The notes below the pieces were generated by a model, which saw only the letters and a list, made by a program, of their open reading frames with translations, made no database searches and was not told the DNA's origin. The position numbers and the translations under genes are program-made. Positions 30,735 through 38,455 of a DNA stretch of 39,298 nucleotides are shown here, in pieces. Each line of letters begins with the position of its first letter. The first letter of the stretch is position 1. The stretch comes from a virus, in IMG/VR virus record IMGVR_UViG_3300007538_000067, positions 1-39,298 of that record; one strand, 5' to 3'.

Positions 30735-30989
30735 GTGGCCTGGGCTGACGCCAAAAAACGTATCGATAAGAATCGACAAAAGCTCCTGGAGTACAAGAAG
30801 ACTTTGCAGTGCGAGAAGTGTGGGTTGGATGATCACCGTGTCCTTGAGTTCCACCATATAGGTGATAAGGACAATAACATCTCATCCATGGTGAACCACG
30901 GCTACTCCTGGAGCAGAGTAGAAGCAGAAATTGAGAAATGCATTCCGCTTTGTTGTAATTGCCACAGGCTTGAACACTGGTCTAATTAA
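30735..30989 (+). CDS. HNH endonuclease, small phage type
   Basis: The GTG start gives 84 residues with CEKCG (Cys26/Cys29), LEFHHIGDK (His40/His41) and CCNCHRLEH (Cys73, Cys74, Cys76, His77). This is a common minimal HNH nuclease of phages. It follows the tRNA, a usual place for mobile nuclease genes, and overlaps the convergent metalloprotease-like gene by 8 bases. Confidence 0.85.
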   Translation: MAWADAKKRIDKNRQKLLEYKKTLQCEKCGLDDHRVLEFHHIGDKDNNISSMVNHGYSWSRVEAEIEKCIPLCCNCHRLEHWSN

Positions 30990-31671
30990 AGACTTGATAT
31001 CCTTGGTTGAACATTCTTTGTAGATAAGGATCGATTCCTTTTAGGATTGTTTGCGCTTCTTTCCTTTCTCCTGGGGAAGGAGGTCCAATTTCAGTATCCA
31101 TGTATCTACCAAGACCTTCTTTTAAGTATGTCCTTGGGTAATCAATTGGTGTTTCCCAAGCTTCTTCTGAAGGAATATCAAGTTTATTTAAGAGACCGTA
31201 AGCTACACCTTGCGCTCTTGCTTCTTCTTCTAAGATAGGTTTAGCAAATGTTTCATGGACATAACGTAATCTTTGTCCGGTATCACGTGGTACGGATAAA
31301 GGATCTATAAACTGAGCGCCTGCGTTTATTTTTCTTTTTTGAAACTCTCTTAGATTAGAGGGGAAAAGACTATGCGCAGATTCATGGGCAACCACGTGAG
31401 CTGTTCCCTGAAGAGGATCAACAAAACCTATTGATTGATTGTTGTCATATACAACACCACCACCAGTACCCCACATGGGTTCACCACCAATTGCCATTAC
31501 AGAATTTGCTGGCTCAACTGAATACTGCTTACCAGACTTTTGTTTAAAAGCATTTACGATTTGGTTAATTTGTTCTGTTGGTTGAAAACCAACGCCGGGC
31601 ACAAAATTAAATGCAGGATTTTTTAAACCTCTGCTATTCATGTACGCCTGAAATAAGGAAGGATCAGCCAT
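30982..31671 (-). CDS. Putative zinc metalloprotease (HExxH)
   Basis: The 229-residue product has AHVVAHESAHSLF with HExxH at 96-100 and a later EEEARAQGVAYG (148-159) that could supply the third zinc ligand, the usual gluzincin or M48/M78-like spacing. The rest is not a known family. There is no signal peptide. A phage protease acting on virion or host proteins is plausible. The gene starts a minus-strand run, with a TATACA element about 30 bases before its ATG. Confidence 0.6.
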   Translation of the reverse strand: MADPSLFQAYMNSRGLKNPAFNFVPGVGFQPTEQINQIVNAFKQKSGKQYSVEPANSVMAIGGEPMWGTGGGVVYDNNQSIGFVDPLQGTAHVVAHESAHSLFPSNLREFQKRKINAGAQFIDPLSVPRDTGQRLRYVHETFAKPILEEEARAQGVAYGLLNKLDIPSEEAWETPIDYPRTYLKEGLGRYMDTEIGPPSPGERKEAQTILKGIDPYLQRMFNQGYQVFN

Positions 31672-31729
31672 TTGCTTTACCTTGTATAAGGTATTTTACC
31701 GCGTAGTATTTGTTGCCACATGTTTAGAA

Positions 31730-32293
31730 TTAACCATTGCGTAGCGTTGCCTTAATAAACCATGCTGCTTTGAAGGCTTCACCAACAAGCTCAGCCATGT
31801 AGTTCTGGATGTCTACAGCACCTACCTTGGCAGCAACAGGCTCCAGCTTTTTAGCTTTCATGCCAAGCTCCTCAAGGTTTTTGTAGTAGGTGCCGAGCAT
31901 CTCTTGTGGTTTATAGCTGGTGCAGTGCTTGAACTCTGGGCTTGCGTCCATCAAACCGTTATGACACATCGGAAGTAAGTAGTCCATGGAACGGACAAAC
32001 TCACCGATTTTATCGAATTGATCTTGATGTGCTTCGTATTGCTTGCCAAGGAATTTATGAACACTCAAAAAGTTTGAGCACTCATAATTGAAATGCAGGA
32101 GATGAGATTGGACCTGGAGCTGATGGACATATGCCATCAAGCTAATTAGCTGTTGGATGAAGCTACCAACATTGTTATTACCCTTGGACTTGCCAGGTGC
32201 TTTGGGTTTTGCCTGTGGTTGTGGCACCACTTCAAGTGTGAGGGGTTGCTGCAATTTCGGCGCTTCGGGACCAGGGGTATACATAGTTTTCAA
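31730..32293 (-). CDS. Dps/ferritin-like protein
   Basis: After a Pro/Gln-rich 42-residue N-terminal arm, residues 45-187 follow the Dps fold. His67, His79, Asp94 and Glu98 keep the 12/15/4 spacing of His51, His63, Asp78 and Glu82 of E. coli Dps, and QFDKIGEFV matches the DxxxE ferroxidase helix. The fifth ligand, Asp67 in E. coli, is Gly83 here. The end segment WFIKATL matches the usual last helix. Dps cages bind DNA, take up iron and detoxify peroxide. Phage copies are unusual. The neighbours are unknown virion-type genes. Confidence 0.8.
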   Translation of the reverse strand: MKTMYTPGPEAPKLQQPLTLEVVPQPQAKPKAPGKSKGNNNVGSFIQQLISLMAYVHQLQVQSHLLHFNYECSNFLSVHKFLGKQYEAHQDQFDKIGEFVRSMDYLLPMCHNGLMDASPEFKHCTSYKPQEMLGTYYKNLEELGMKAKKLEPVAAKVGAVDIQNYMAELVGEAFKAAWFIKATLRNG

Positions 32294-32310
32294 TCAATCG
32301 TTTTAGCCTA

Positions 32311-33630
32311 TCAACGACTTATCTCCTCCCAGTCTAACGCAGCATATACATCGTCACCTGCAACTTTTGTTTGTAGAGTTAACGTAAAGTTTTCTGGTGT
32401 ACCAGTTAAGCCGTCCCGTCTTAACTGGAAATTAAACAAAGCTTCTTTTAATATGTTTAATGGTGCTGTGCTTTGAGCTGTGGATGAGATATAGCCTTTA
32501 GCAAGCGTTGTGGCACCGCTAAGTGTGACACCACTTAGGTTGTATTCAACCGCAGAGTTAGTACCTGCACTGGTCCAGGTACCGCCAGAAATTGTACCTC
32601 CTCTTTTAAGAGCCCATTCAAAGATTGCATTATTACCGATACCTAGGATACTTGTTGCTGTTGGGATAACAACTGCATCTAAACGATCAGGGGATGATTT
32701 AAGACGAATAGAAACAATTGGATAAGGAATGCCAGTGGCTGTCAAGTCTCTTGCTGCATTTACAGGGGTACCAACACCAAGTTGATCGCCACGCAATTCA
32801 TAGCCACCTTCAGAGATGACCGTTGAACAAACCTGTTTTAATGTACTAACAGAAGCGGTAGTATCTAGGTTAGTGATTTCATACCTCAATGGAAGCGTAG
32901 CTGTTGTAATGTATGTTGATGCAATTTTATTTGCATGGTGGGATGAATGGCAATGAACAAAGACACCATCAATAACAAAACCAAGCCGCACAGTACCTAA
33001 ACCTAGCCATTCAATATCCATCCAGAAGATTTGAGCTTTACTGATATCAAGTGTCAAACCAGATGGCCCAGTACCATCCATTGGGTCTATATTCCAATCG
33101 TTTTGGGATACTTTTGTTTCAGTTGTTGTACCTATCACAGAGCTGCGCTCAACAAAGCTAAGCACTGAATCGTTTAGTTCTACATAGATACCATTGGCAT
33201 CATTGAAGTAGCCGACTCTCTGTCTTAGATTATCTTGTGCAGGATTCATTGCAAAAGTATTTAATACCAACAAAGATTTACCTGGTTGGTACGAAAAGAC
33301 TTTTTTAGTTTCTCTGATTACGTAACCACCTGAAGTCGTTGGTACATTTAGATCAACTAAGCCTTCATCACTATTGAATGTTGCATCAGAGGAGACACCA
33401 GTTGCGGTTGCCCATAATTCATTATCGTTATAGCGGTGACTAGAATCAAATAATGTAAGTGGTGCGGATACACGTGCACGACCAAAGGCATCACTTGCAG
33501 GCGTGCCTGCAGTTGTAATTTGTACAGGTTTTGTGGTGGTTGTTGTTACTTCCAGTGGTTGACCACTGCAGGTCTGTACTTTTACAACGTCATACAGGAT
33601 ACTTCCACCTGATTCTCTATAAACAGGCAT
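32311..33630 (-). CDS. Putative virion structural protein, 439 aa
   Basis: Residues near 40-75 (ITTAGTPASDAFGRARVS, TLFDSSHRYNDNELW) match a pattern seen in phage structural proteins with SDAFGRLRVS-type starts. The rest is Thr/Ser/Gly-rich with beta character and a C-terminal AALDWEEISR. ATG 33630 is chosen because earlier in-frame starts (33687, 33726) lie inside the upstream zinc-ribbon gene. The function is inferred from composition. Confidence 0.75.
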   Translation of the reverse strand: MPVYRESGGSILYDVVKVQTCSGQPLEVTTTTTKPVQITTAGTPASDAFGRARVSAPLTLFDSSHRYNDNELWATATGVSSDATFNSDEGLVDLNVPTTSGGYVIRETKKVFSYQPGKSLLVLNTFAMNPAQDNLRQRVGYFNDANGIYVELNDSVLSFVERSSVIGTTTETKVSQNDWNIDPMDGTGPSGLTLDISKAQIFWMDIEWLGLGTVRLGFVIDGVFVHCHSSHHANKIASTYITTATLPLRYEITNLDTTASVSTLKQVCSTVISEGGYELRGDQLGVGTPVNAARDLTATGIPYPIVSIRLKSSPDRLDAVVIPTATSILGIGNNAIFEWALKRGGTISGGTWTSAGTNSAVEYNLSGVTLSGATTLAKGYISSTAQSTAPLNILKEALFNFQLRRDGLTGTPENFTLTLQTKVAGDDVYAALDWEEISR

Positions 33631-33646
33631 TGCTTTATTGTTGGTT

Positions 33647-33901
33647 TTATTTATTATCGCACGCAGTTTTGTTCTGCCTTCTGACATACTCTTCTCGCCA
33701 CTTGGCACGTAAATGACCGTAATCACGAGGTTCAGTCACCGGAACTTCTGTTGCACCGCACACATTACAAGTCCCCTGGTGATAAGTGGCGTAGTGATGT
33801 GGTGGACCAACGTATGTACCTTTCTTGTACCACGTGCCATAGTCTTGGCCACAGGTATCACAAATCCACTTGGGGTACTCAGGATCTTTAGAGCGTGACA
33901 T
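33647..33901 (-). CDS. Zinc-ribbon protein, 84 aa
   Basis: Two CxxC pairs (Cys14/Cys17 and Cys45/Cys48) flank a Tyr/His-rich loop, the layout of a small zinc ribbon. The protein is basic and short, so binding nucleic acid or another protein is likely. Its start overlaps the previous stop by one base (TGATG), so it is coupled to the gene at 33901. Confidence 0.7.
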   Translation of the reverse strand: MSRSKDPEYPKWICDTCGQDYGTWYKKGTYVGPPHHYATYHQGTCNVCGATEVPVTEPRDYGHLRAKWREEYVRRQNKTACDNK

Positions 33902-34248
33902 CAGTTTAAACCTTTAAGACAATCAACAAGGCTTTTAGCTTTGGCATATTCTTTTGCTGCGATATTTAAATTTTCTTTTGCAGCAGCATAAAAGGCTTTA
34001 TATAGATCTTGTCCTGTAAGTTCGTTGGTAAAGTCACAGATGGTATCTGCGAAATGCTCTTGCGCTTTCTTCATCCAGTAGTCTTTTGCAGCTAGTACAT
34101 ACGAATTTGTTGCGTGTTGCGTATCATGCAACACCTCACGTGAATCCTTGTTGACAAGAGGCTCATCCATCTCTGCTACCACTTTTGAATTGCGGTACCA
34201 TTCTTGCCACTGATCAATGGTTTCCATTGGCTTTTCGTTAATGTCCAT
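33901..34248 (-). CDS. Unknown 115-aa helical protein
   Basis: The product is helical and acidic in its middle (WQEWYRNSKVVAEM, TQHATNSYVLAAKDYW) and Ala/Lys-rich at its end (AAKEYAKAKSLVDCL). No family is recognised. A terminator for the gene at 34314 separates it from upstream genes. Confidence 0.65.
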   Translation of the reverse strand: MDINEKPMETIDQWQEWYRNSKVVAEMDEPLVNKDSREVLHDTQHATNSYVLAAKDYWMKKAQEHFADTICDFTNELTGQDLYKAFYAAAKENLNIAAKEYAKAKSLVDCLKGLN

Positions 34249-34255
34249 TGCAGTT

Positions 34256-34285
34256 AAAAGGACGTACCACTAGTGTGGCACGTCC
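34256..34285 (-). terminator. Rho-independent terminator
   Basis: On the minus strand an 11-bp stem (one mismatch, TAGT-type loop, 34260-34285) is followed by TTTT. It ends the run 35060-34314. Confidence 0.8.
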
Positions 34286-34313
34286 AATGACAGAAGGGTG
34301 TTCAGTGTAAACC

Positions 34314-34565
34314 TTAAGACATAGCAACAGGTTGCAGCTTGCCTTCTTCGTACAGACGGACGGCTTCCATCATTTCAAAGTAGCGATCACGCATGATAGG
34401 ACCTGCTTCTCGAATGCAGAAGTCATGCCACAGACCAGTGTATGTGCCTTTGATGCCAGGAGGTGCATCCTCCCGCCCAGAGCACTTGTACAAGTGCTCT
34501 ATGAAGTCTGCTTTACGTTGCTCAGCTGCTACGTCCCAGCCAGCAAGGTAGTCAGTGTTCATCAT
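34314..34565 (-). CDS. Unknown 83-aa protein
   Basis: Two adjacent Met codons start this product. It has a Cys in a basic setting (HLYKCSGRED) and a C-terminal helix (RYFEMMEAVRLYEEGKL). No family is recognised. It is in line with the minus-strand small genes upstream, with 1 base to the next gene. Confidence 0.6.
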   Translation of the reverse strand: MMNTDYLAGWDVAAEQRKADFIEHLYKCSGREDAPPGIKGTYTGLWHDFCIREAGPIMRDRYFEMMEAVRLYEEGKLQPVAMS

Positions 34566-34566
34566 G

Positions 34567-34761
34567 TCAGTCGTAGGATGCGATGCCAGTGAGGGAAGAT
34601 GTTACACCAGTAACCTGACTCAGTTCAAAAATCATATCGTGGATTTCATCCTGGAGAGAATCGGCAATGTCCTCTGGTGTTTTACCAGAGAACGAGTTGT
34701 GTTCAATTTGAATCTCCACCTCAAAAGACAAGGTGAGCTTTGGGACGGCAACTGTGTCCAT
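34567..34761 (-). CDS. Unknown 64-aa protein
   Basis: An acidic helical product (IADSLQDEIHDMIFEL) with a beta start (LTLSFEVEIQI). No family is recognised. Position within the run is the main support. Confidence 0.55.
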   Translation of the reverse strand: MDTVAVPKLTLSFEVEIQIEHNSFSGKTPEDIADSLQDEIHDMIFELSQVTGVTSSLTGIASYD

Positions 34762-34796
34762 CGTTGTGTGTAATGACTTGATTACCTTAGCAGCAA

Positions 34797-35060
34797 TCAG
34801 TTCTTAAGCATGCGTTCTAAAGAACTTGTTTGGTTTTGCTGGTAGTAACCAAGACGTTCTTGGATGATGTTGTAATACGAGATGGCGCCATCAACCATTT
34901 CAACAGGATCCATAGATGCTGCAAGGTTTTCATTAGCAAGCATGGCTGCTGTCAAGATGACAACACCATGTTCCATCTTGGAACCAATTGTTGCAGAAAG
35001 AGGAGTCCCATCGTTGGTGAACCCAGCAATCAACTTATTTAAGGCTGCGTCACCACCCAT
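34797..35060 (-). CDS. Unknown 87-aa protein
   Basis: A helical product (VVILTAAMLANENLAASM, DGAISYYNIIQERLGYY) with no known motif. It is 35 bases upstream of the 64-aa gene on the same strand. Confidence 0.6.
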   Translation of the reverse strand: MGGDAALNKLIAGFTNDGTPLSATIGSKMEHGVVILTAAMLANENLAASMDPVEMVDGAISYYNIIQERLGYYQQNQTSSLERMLKN

Positions 35061-35096
35061 GGAACTCCTGTGCTAATACTTCTATTGTACTAGCAT

Positions 35097-35321
35097 TTAC
35101 TTAGCTGCCTTTTCACGTTGTAGATAATACCAATAGGCATTAGCAGCGTTTTGATGGAAGCGTTTACCAAGAAGTAACTTCAACTTCTTTTCTTCCAAAT
35201 CATCGTACTCATTAATTTTGTACGAACAAACCTGGTTTCCATCCATCATCATGTCCATCTGTATACCATTCATCTCCAGCTGAAGATCAAAGTCTTTGAG
35301 GGCATGTTCATGACAGTTCAT
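35097..35321 (-). CDS. Unknown 74-aa protein
   Basis: The frame is open further upstream, but there the Gp157-like gene in the other minus frame is coding. ATG 35321, 20 bases after the Gp157 stop, gives a Met-rich helical product (LQLEMNGIQMDMMMDGNQV, KLKLLLGKRFHQ). No family is recognised. Confidence 0.6.
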   Translation of the reverse strand: MNCHEHALKDFDLQLEMNGIQMDMMMDGNQVCSYKINEYDDLEEKKLKLLLGKRFHQNAANAYWYYLQREKAAK

Positions 35322-35343
35322 CTTGATACGAGCGTCATCACTA

Positions 35344-36060
35344 TTAGTCGGCGCTGGAATCTTTTGGTAGAAGCTGTCCTGGATATTCGGATGGCGCCAT
35401 TTCCATTCGTGGTTCTCCGAAGATTCGTTTGGTGCGGACGGAATATTCTTGGATGACCTTGACTCCTGCTGGGAGTTGTTGGCCTTCTTGATAGGCGCTG
35501 CGTATGGCATCGAGGTTAGGGAGGACTTTAGTGGTTGTTTTGGGTTCTGTTCTGTCGGACAGAACTTCTCCTGACATTGAACGTAACACAACTTGCTTGG
35601 TTGTGGTGACAGTTTCTTCAATGCAATAACGTCGTCTTTCTTCAGTGTGCCAAAACTCCGGGTCCGAGGTGATCTCGACGGTAAGGTCTTTTTTCTTGAC
35701 AAGGGTGAACTGGTAGTTACGACCTGTGATCTTGTTCGAATCCAGTGGAAGGACCCGACGTAAGTAATTTAACAGACCTTTGAGTGACTTGAGCTGCGAC
35801 TCGTGATGCCGCTTGGCCTGGGTGATGAGGTCACCTTCTTTCTTGATGCGCTCCAGTGCGTCCTCATGGGCAGCCATTGCGTAATGAATACGATCAATCT
35901 TTTCTGACCGTAGGTTGGCACAAGTTTCAAGCTCTGCTTTTGCCAGGTCTTGGGACTCAGGAGTGAGAAGAGGCAGAGACTTTTCGAGAGCAGCATAGTG
36001 TTCGTAGAGTTTGATGATGTTGAGATCTTTGAGTTTAGCTTGTGTGATTTGAGTTGTCAT
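35344..36060 (-). CDS. Gp157-like protein
   Basis: The N-terminal 110 residues form long helices with a regular heptad look (LYEHYAALEKSLPLL, HEDALERIKKEGDLI, KSLKGLLNYLRRVLP), the layout of the Siphovirus Gp157 family. A C-terminal beta-rich part (TVEITSDPEFWHTEER, EETVTTTKQVVLRSM) follows. Gp157-type proteins are found near phage replication genes, and some are tied to phage-resistance phenotypes in lactic bacteria. The product is 238 residues. Confidence 0.72.
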   Translation of the reverse strand: MTTQITQAKLKDLNIIKLYEHYAALEKSLPLLTPESQDLAKAELETCANLRSEKIDRIHYAMAAHEDALERIKKEGDLITQAKRHHESQLKSLKGLLNYLRRVLPLDSNKITGRNYQFTLVKKKDLTVEITSDPEFWHTEERRRYCIEETVTTTKQVVLRSMSGEVLSDRTEPKTTTKVLPNLDAIRSAYQEGQQLPAGVKVIQEYSVRTKRIFGEPRMEMAPSEYPGQLLPKDSSAD

Positions 36061-36068
36061 GGTTCAAG

Positions 36069-36182
36069 TCAGTTGAAGTGAGCTTGGTACTTATTAAGTG
36101 CATAGGTCAGCAGCATGCCGGCGGCTGCCCACAACAAATCTTTCATCACCGGAAGTACGGCGGCAAACAAGGATTCAAACAT
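36069..36182 (-). CDS. Small membrane protein, 37 aa
   Basis: ATG 36182 opens a short product with one hydrophobic span (DLLWAAAGMLLTYALNKY) that ends 8 bases before the Gp157 start. No Shine-Dalgarno sequence is seen; support is position and hydrophobic pattern. Confidence 0.55.
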   Translation of the reverse strand: MFESLFAAVLPVMKDLLWAAAGMLLTYALNKYQAHFN

Positions 36183-36252
36183 GGTATGGAGTTGAGGTAG
36201 TTGGTCAGTTTTACGTCATGACCAGGACGGTCTTGTTCCTTGGAAGACGCGA

Positions 36253-36657
36253 TCAGTCTACCACGGTTTGGTCGGTACCGAGGGCATTGGTGACGCCGTT
36301 TAGACCATCTGTTACGACCTCGGTCAGCTTGCCGATGTAATCGGTGAGTGCTTCGATCTTGGCATGAAGAGATTCCACGCGTTCAAGCAGCTCTTGCCTG
36401 GAAGGGCTCAGCTCAAACAACACATCATCTTTGATTGCCTCGGGGTTGTTAGCTTTTTGATACCGACGACAATCATCGTTGGTTTGATAGGTGCACTCTT
36501 GGTACATGTCAAGGACTGTTTTGAAATCAACATTCCCAACACCCTTGGTAGTCAGGATGTTACAAGTACGCAGGTAAAGCTCAGCAGCAAACCTGACATT
36601 ATCTTCAAAGAACTCTTCGTACTGTTCTGCGGGAAGTCCGTAGGTGTCAATCGACAT
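36253..36657 (-). CDS. Unknown 134-aa protein, coiled-coil C-terminus
   Basis: The N-terminal half has three Cys (TCNILTTKG, YQECTYQTNDDCRR) and the C-terminal half is a likely coiled coil (RQELLERVESLHAKIEALTD). No family is recognised. It overlaps the upstream gene by 11 bases. Confidence 0.65.
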   Translation of the reverse strand: MSIDTYGLPAEQYEEFFEDNVRFAAELYLRTCNILTTKGVGNVDFKTVLDMYQECTYQTNDDCRRYQKANNPEAIKDDVLFELSPSRQELLERVESLHAKIEALTDYIGKLTEVVTDGLNGVTNALGTDQTVVD

Positions 36658-36838
36658 AGTCTTTAGTTGCGTCAGTGAGCGCTTTGATCATAAAGGATTT
36701 TTGACCTTCTTCACCAAGGTCAGTCCACCATTGAAGATCTGGATCTTTCTCGTCCCACTCGATGTGGATGGTACCGGATCCATCGTCTTCTTCGATGAAT
36801 TCAATCCTCAGTTTTTCGATCGAGCTCGGTTTCAACAT
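36647..36838 (-). CDS. Unknown acidic 63-aa protein
   Basis: ATG 36838 is chosen; an earlier start at 36892 would deepen the overlap with the upstream gene. The product is acidic with a strand (LRIEFIEEDDGSGTIHIEW) and ends KALTDATKDYVD. No family is recognised. Confidence 0.6.
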   Translation of the reverse strand: MLKPSSIEKLRIEFIEEDDGSGTIHIEWDEKDPDLQWWTDLGEEGQKSFMIKALTDATKDYVD

Positions 36839-36968
36839 GGCCGATAAGGATGTGTTCTGCATAGGACTTATGATCCATTTGGATCTCTGCACCTAATTTA
36901 ACAAGCTCCCAGTAGGTGTTTTCATCAACTTCAAGGTCCAACTTATGTTTTCCATTGGGAAGCCTCAT
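36801..36968 (-). CDS. Unknown 55-aa protein
   Basis: Its ATG overlaps the stop of the SWIM-finger gene (ATGA). The product MRLPNGKHKLDLEVDENTYW, with a later HKSYAEHILIGHV, reads as a compact folded protein. It overlaps the next gene by 38 bases. Confidence 0.6.
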   Translation of the reverse strand: MRLPNGKHKLDLEVDENTYWELVKLGAEIQMDHKSYAEHILIGHVETELDRKTED

Positions 36969-37903
36969 TGCTTCTTGATAGCAGATTTCAGTTGTGGCAA
37001 GGCAATACCAGGGAATGGTACGTAGCCTGCATCACACATGTTAAAGAACAAATCCCACGCATCATGCTGCGTAAAGATCTCCTTAGGTTTGTAAGTACGC
37101 CAATGAGTCAAGGGAGCCTGTGCCCCATGGTTGGTATACAAAAGTACAAAGCGACCATCGCTGATGTGATCTGCAGGGGGGGCATACCACCACGATACAC
37201 ATTTCTCAGGTGTACCACTGGGGCTAGCATTCCGTGCTTCTGTGCGTTTGCACAGTAGTTCACGGTACTTGTTGAACCAGCTCAGGTGGATGCACCAAGG
37301 CTTGAATCCTGTGATTTCGGCCTCAAAGTCAGATAGGTTGCTGAGCTGACGCTGATACGACCCACACGAACACCAAGGTTCACCCATGACAGGAGCTTGT
37401 TCATCTTCCATGTCGCTGTCAACATCAATGGGCCGATCCGTAAGCCGCATTCCGTCCGGTGCAACCAGATGGCCAAGATCCGTCTGATCGGACTGGAGCA
37501 GGTGGACAAGCTTTTGTTGTTCAGATACATGTATAAATTTGTCAGCCCAGTGAGCTTGAAGTTTTGCATTTGATGTGAGGTGTCCGAGTGCATGGGAGTA
37601 GTTCCAGCCTTTAAACATAACATAAGCATTGTTATGCCATACACTAGGGCCACGATAGTTAGGGCCAAGATAAGAGAAAAAATCTTTGAGACGGTTAGTG
37701 TAGTTAGTGTAGGCAACCTTGATCATCTCCCGATTGTAAGCCTGCTCGCTACCATCGCGACGCACCACAATACAATCATCGCTTCGCAAATAGATGCCAC
37801 CAATGTCGGCGTCATCGAAATCTTGGAACGCCCGTCCAAGATTAGAACGAGTGTAGATAGCACCTTGCGCAGCGTTGAGTTCGGTCTGGAGTTGAGTTGA
37901 CAT
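36965..37903 (-). CDS. SWIM-type zinc-finger protein
   Basis: Cys178, Cys180, Cys204 and His206 make a CxCx23CxH pattern, the form of a SWIM zinc finger (DNA- or protein-binding). The N-terminal 170 residues are unknown, with several Trp/Tyr-rich stretches (NYRGPSVWHNNAYVMF). The C-terminal part has a second aromatic block. The product is 312 residues and starts a short coupled run of small genes. Confidence 0.65.
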   Translation of the reverse strand: MSTQLQTELNAAQGAIYTRSNLGRAFQDFDDADIGGIYLRSDDCIVVRRDGSEQAYNREMIKVAYTNYTNRLKDFFSYLGPNYRGPSVWHNNAYVMFKGWNYSHALGHLTSNAKLQAHWADKFIHVSEQQKLVHLLQSDQTDLGHLVAPDGMRLTDRPIDVDSDMEDEQAPVMGEPWCSCGSYQRQLSNLSDFEAEITGFKPWCIHLSWFNKYRELLCKRTEARNASPSGTPEKCVSWWYAPPADHISDGRFVLLYTNHGAQAPLTHWRTYKPKEIFTQHDAWDLFFNMCDAGYVPFPGIALPQLKSAIKKQ

Positions 37904-37921
37904 GGTTGGGATTGAGTTGAA

Positions 37922-38113
37922 TTAGTGGTTGGTCCAGTAGTCTTGCTGAGCTTGGTCCTCCTTTGCTTTCTGGTACGCGCCCTTAGCCATCCTATACGAT
38001 CCATAGAGCGCAGCAGCCCATGCCGCAGGAGATGGTAACAGAAGTGCAATGGCGGTCGTGACCAATGCTGTGGTAGCGCCAGCCTTGATGGCTGCCTTCT
38101 CTTCGGGTTTCAT
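37922..38113 (-). CDS. Small Ala-rich membrane protein
   Basis: ATG 38113 gives 63 residues with two hydrophobic spans (AGATTALVTTAIALLL, AAWAAALYGSYRMA) split by a Pro-Ser pair, a possible hairpin topology. The end is hydrophilic. Holin-like or envelope function is possible but not shown. Confidence 0.6.
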   Translation of the reverse strand: MKPEEKAAIKAGATTALVTTAIALLLPSPAAWAAALYGSYRMAKGAYQKAKEDQAQQDYWTNH

Positions 38114-38170
38114 GTGTTGAATTCGAAACAAAAACTGTAGTTGAGCTTGGTTAGCAGTGAAGCGATTAGA

Positions 38171-38410
38171 GTGTTAAAAACATTTCAAGTCATGTTGCAG
38201 TTTGAAGCAGGTCCTGAGGAAATGTTCTGGCAAGAAAAAATGATACGTCAGATCAATGAATCCACTTCCTTGGATGAGGTAAAAGAAATTGCCGTGCTGC
38301 TTACAAAGATTGCAACAACACGGCAAATAGCAATCAAAGGACTTGTGAAAGATGCAATGGATCTGATGCAAGGACAATTCTCACATCAGATCCCGGCTCA
38401 ATCAGAGTGA
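38171..38410 (+). CDS. Unknown 79-aa helical protein
   Basis: GTG 38171 is preferred over TTG 38141; ATG 38192 is another choice. The product has FEAGPEEMFWQEKMI and helices (SLDEVKEIAVLLTKIATT). No family is recognised. It is the only plus-strand gene in the last 8 kb and is convergent with the last gene. Confidence 0.55.
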   Translation: MLKTFQVMLQFEAGPEEMFWQEKMIRQINESTSLDEVKEIAVLLTKIATTRQIAIKGLVKDAMDLMQGQFSHQIPAQSE

Positions 38411-38455
38411 GGAAAAACGCCGCAAGCAAATCAACCGAAGTGTTTGCTTTAGTCA

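Noticed and set aside
35097-35702. Full 201-codon minus frame
   Set aside because: Its upstream two thirds overlap the Gp157-like gene in another frame and are Ser/Lys/Pro-rich shadow sequence; only the part after 35321 is kept.
38424-38449. Hairpin AAGCAAA/TTTGCTT between convergent genes
   Set aside because: The stem is AT-rich with a 12-base loop and no T run, too weak to call a terminator.
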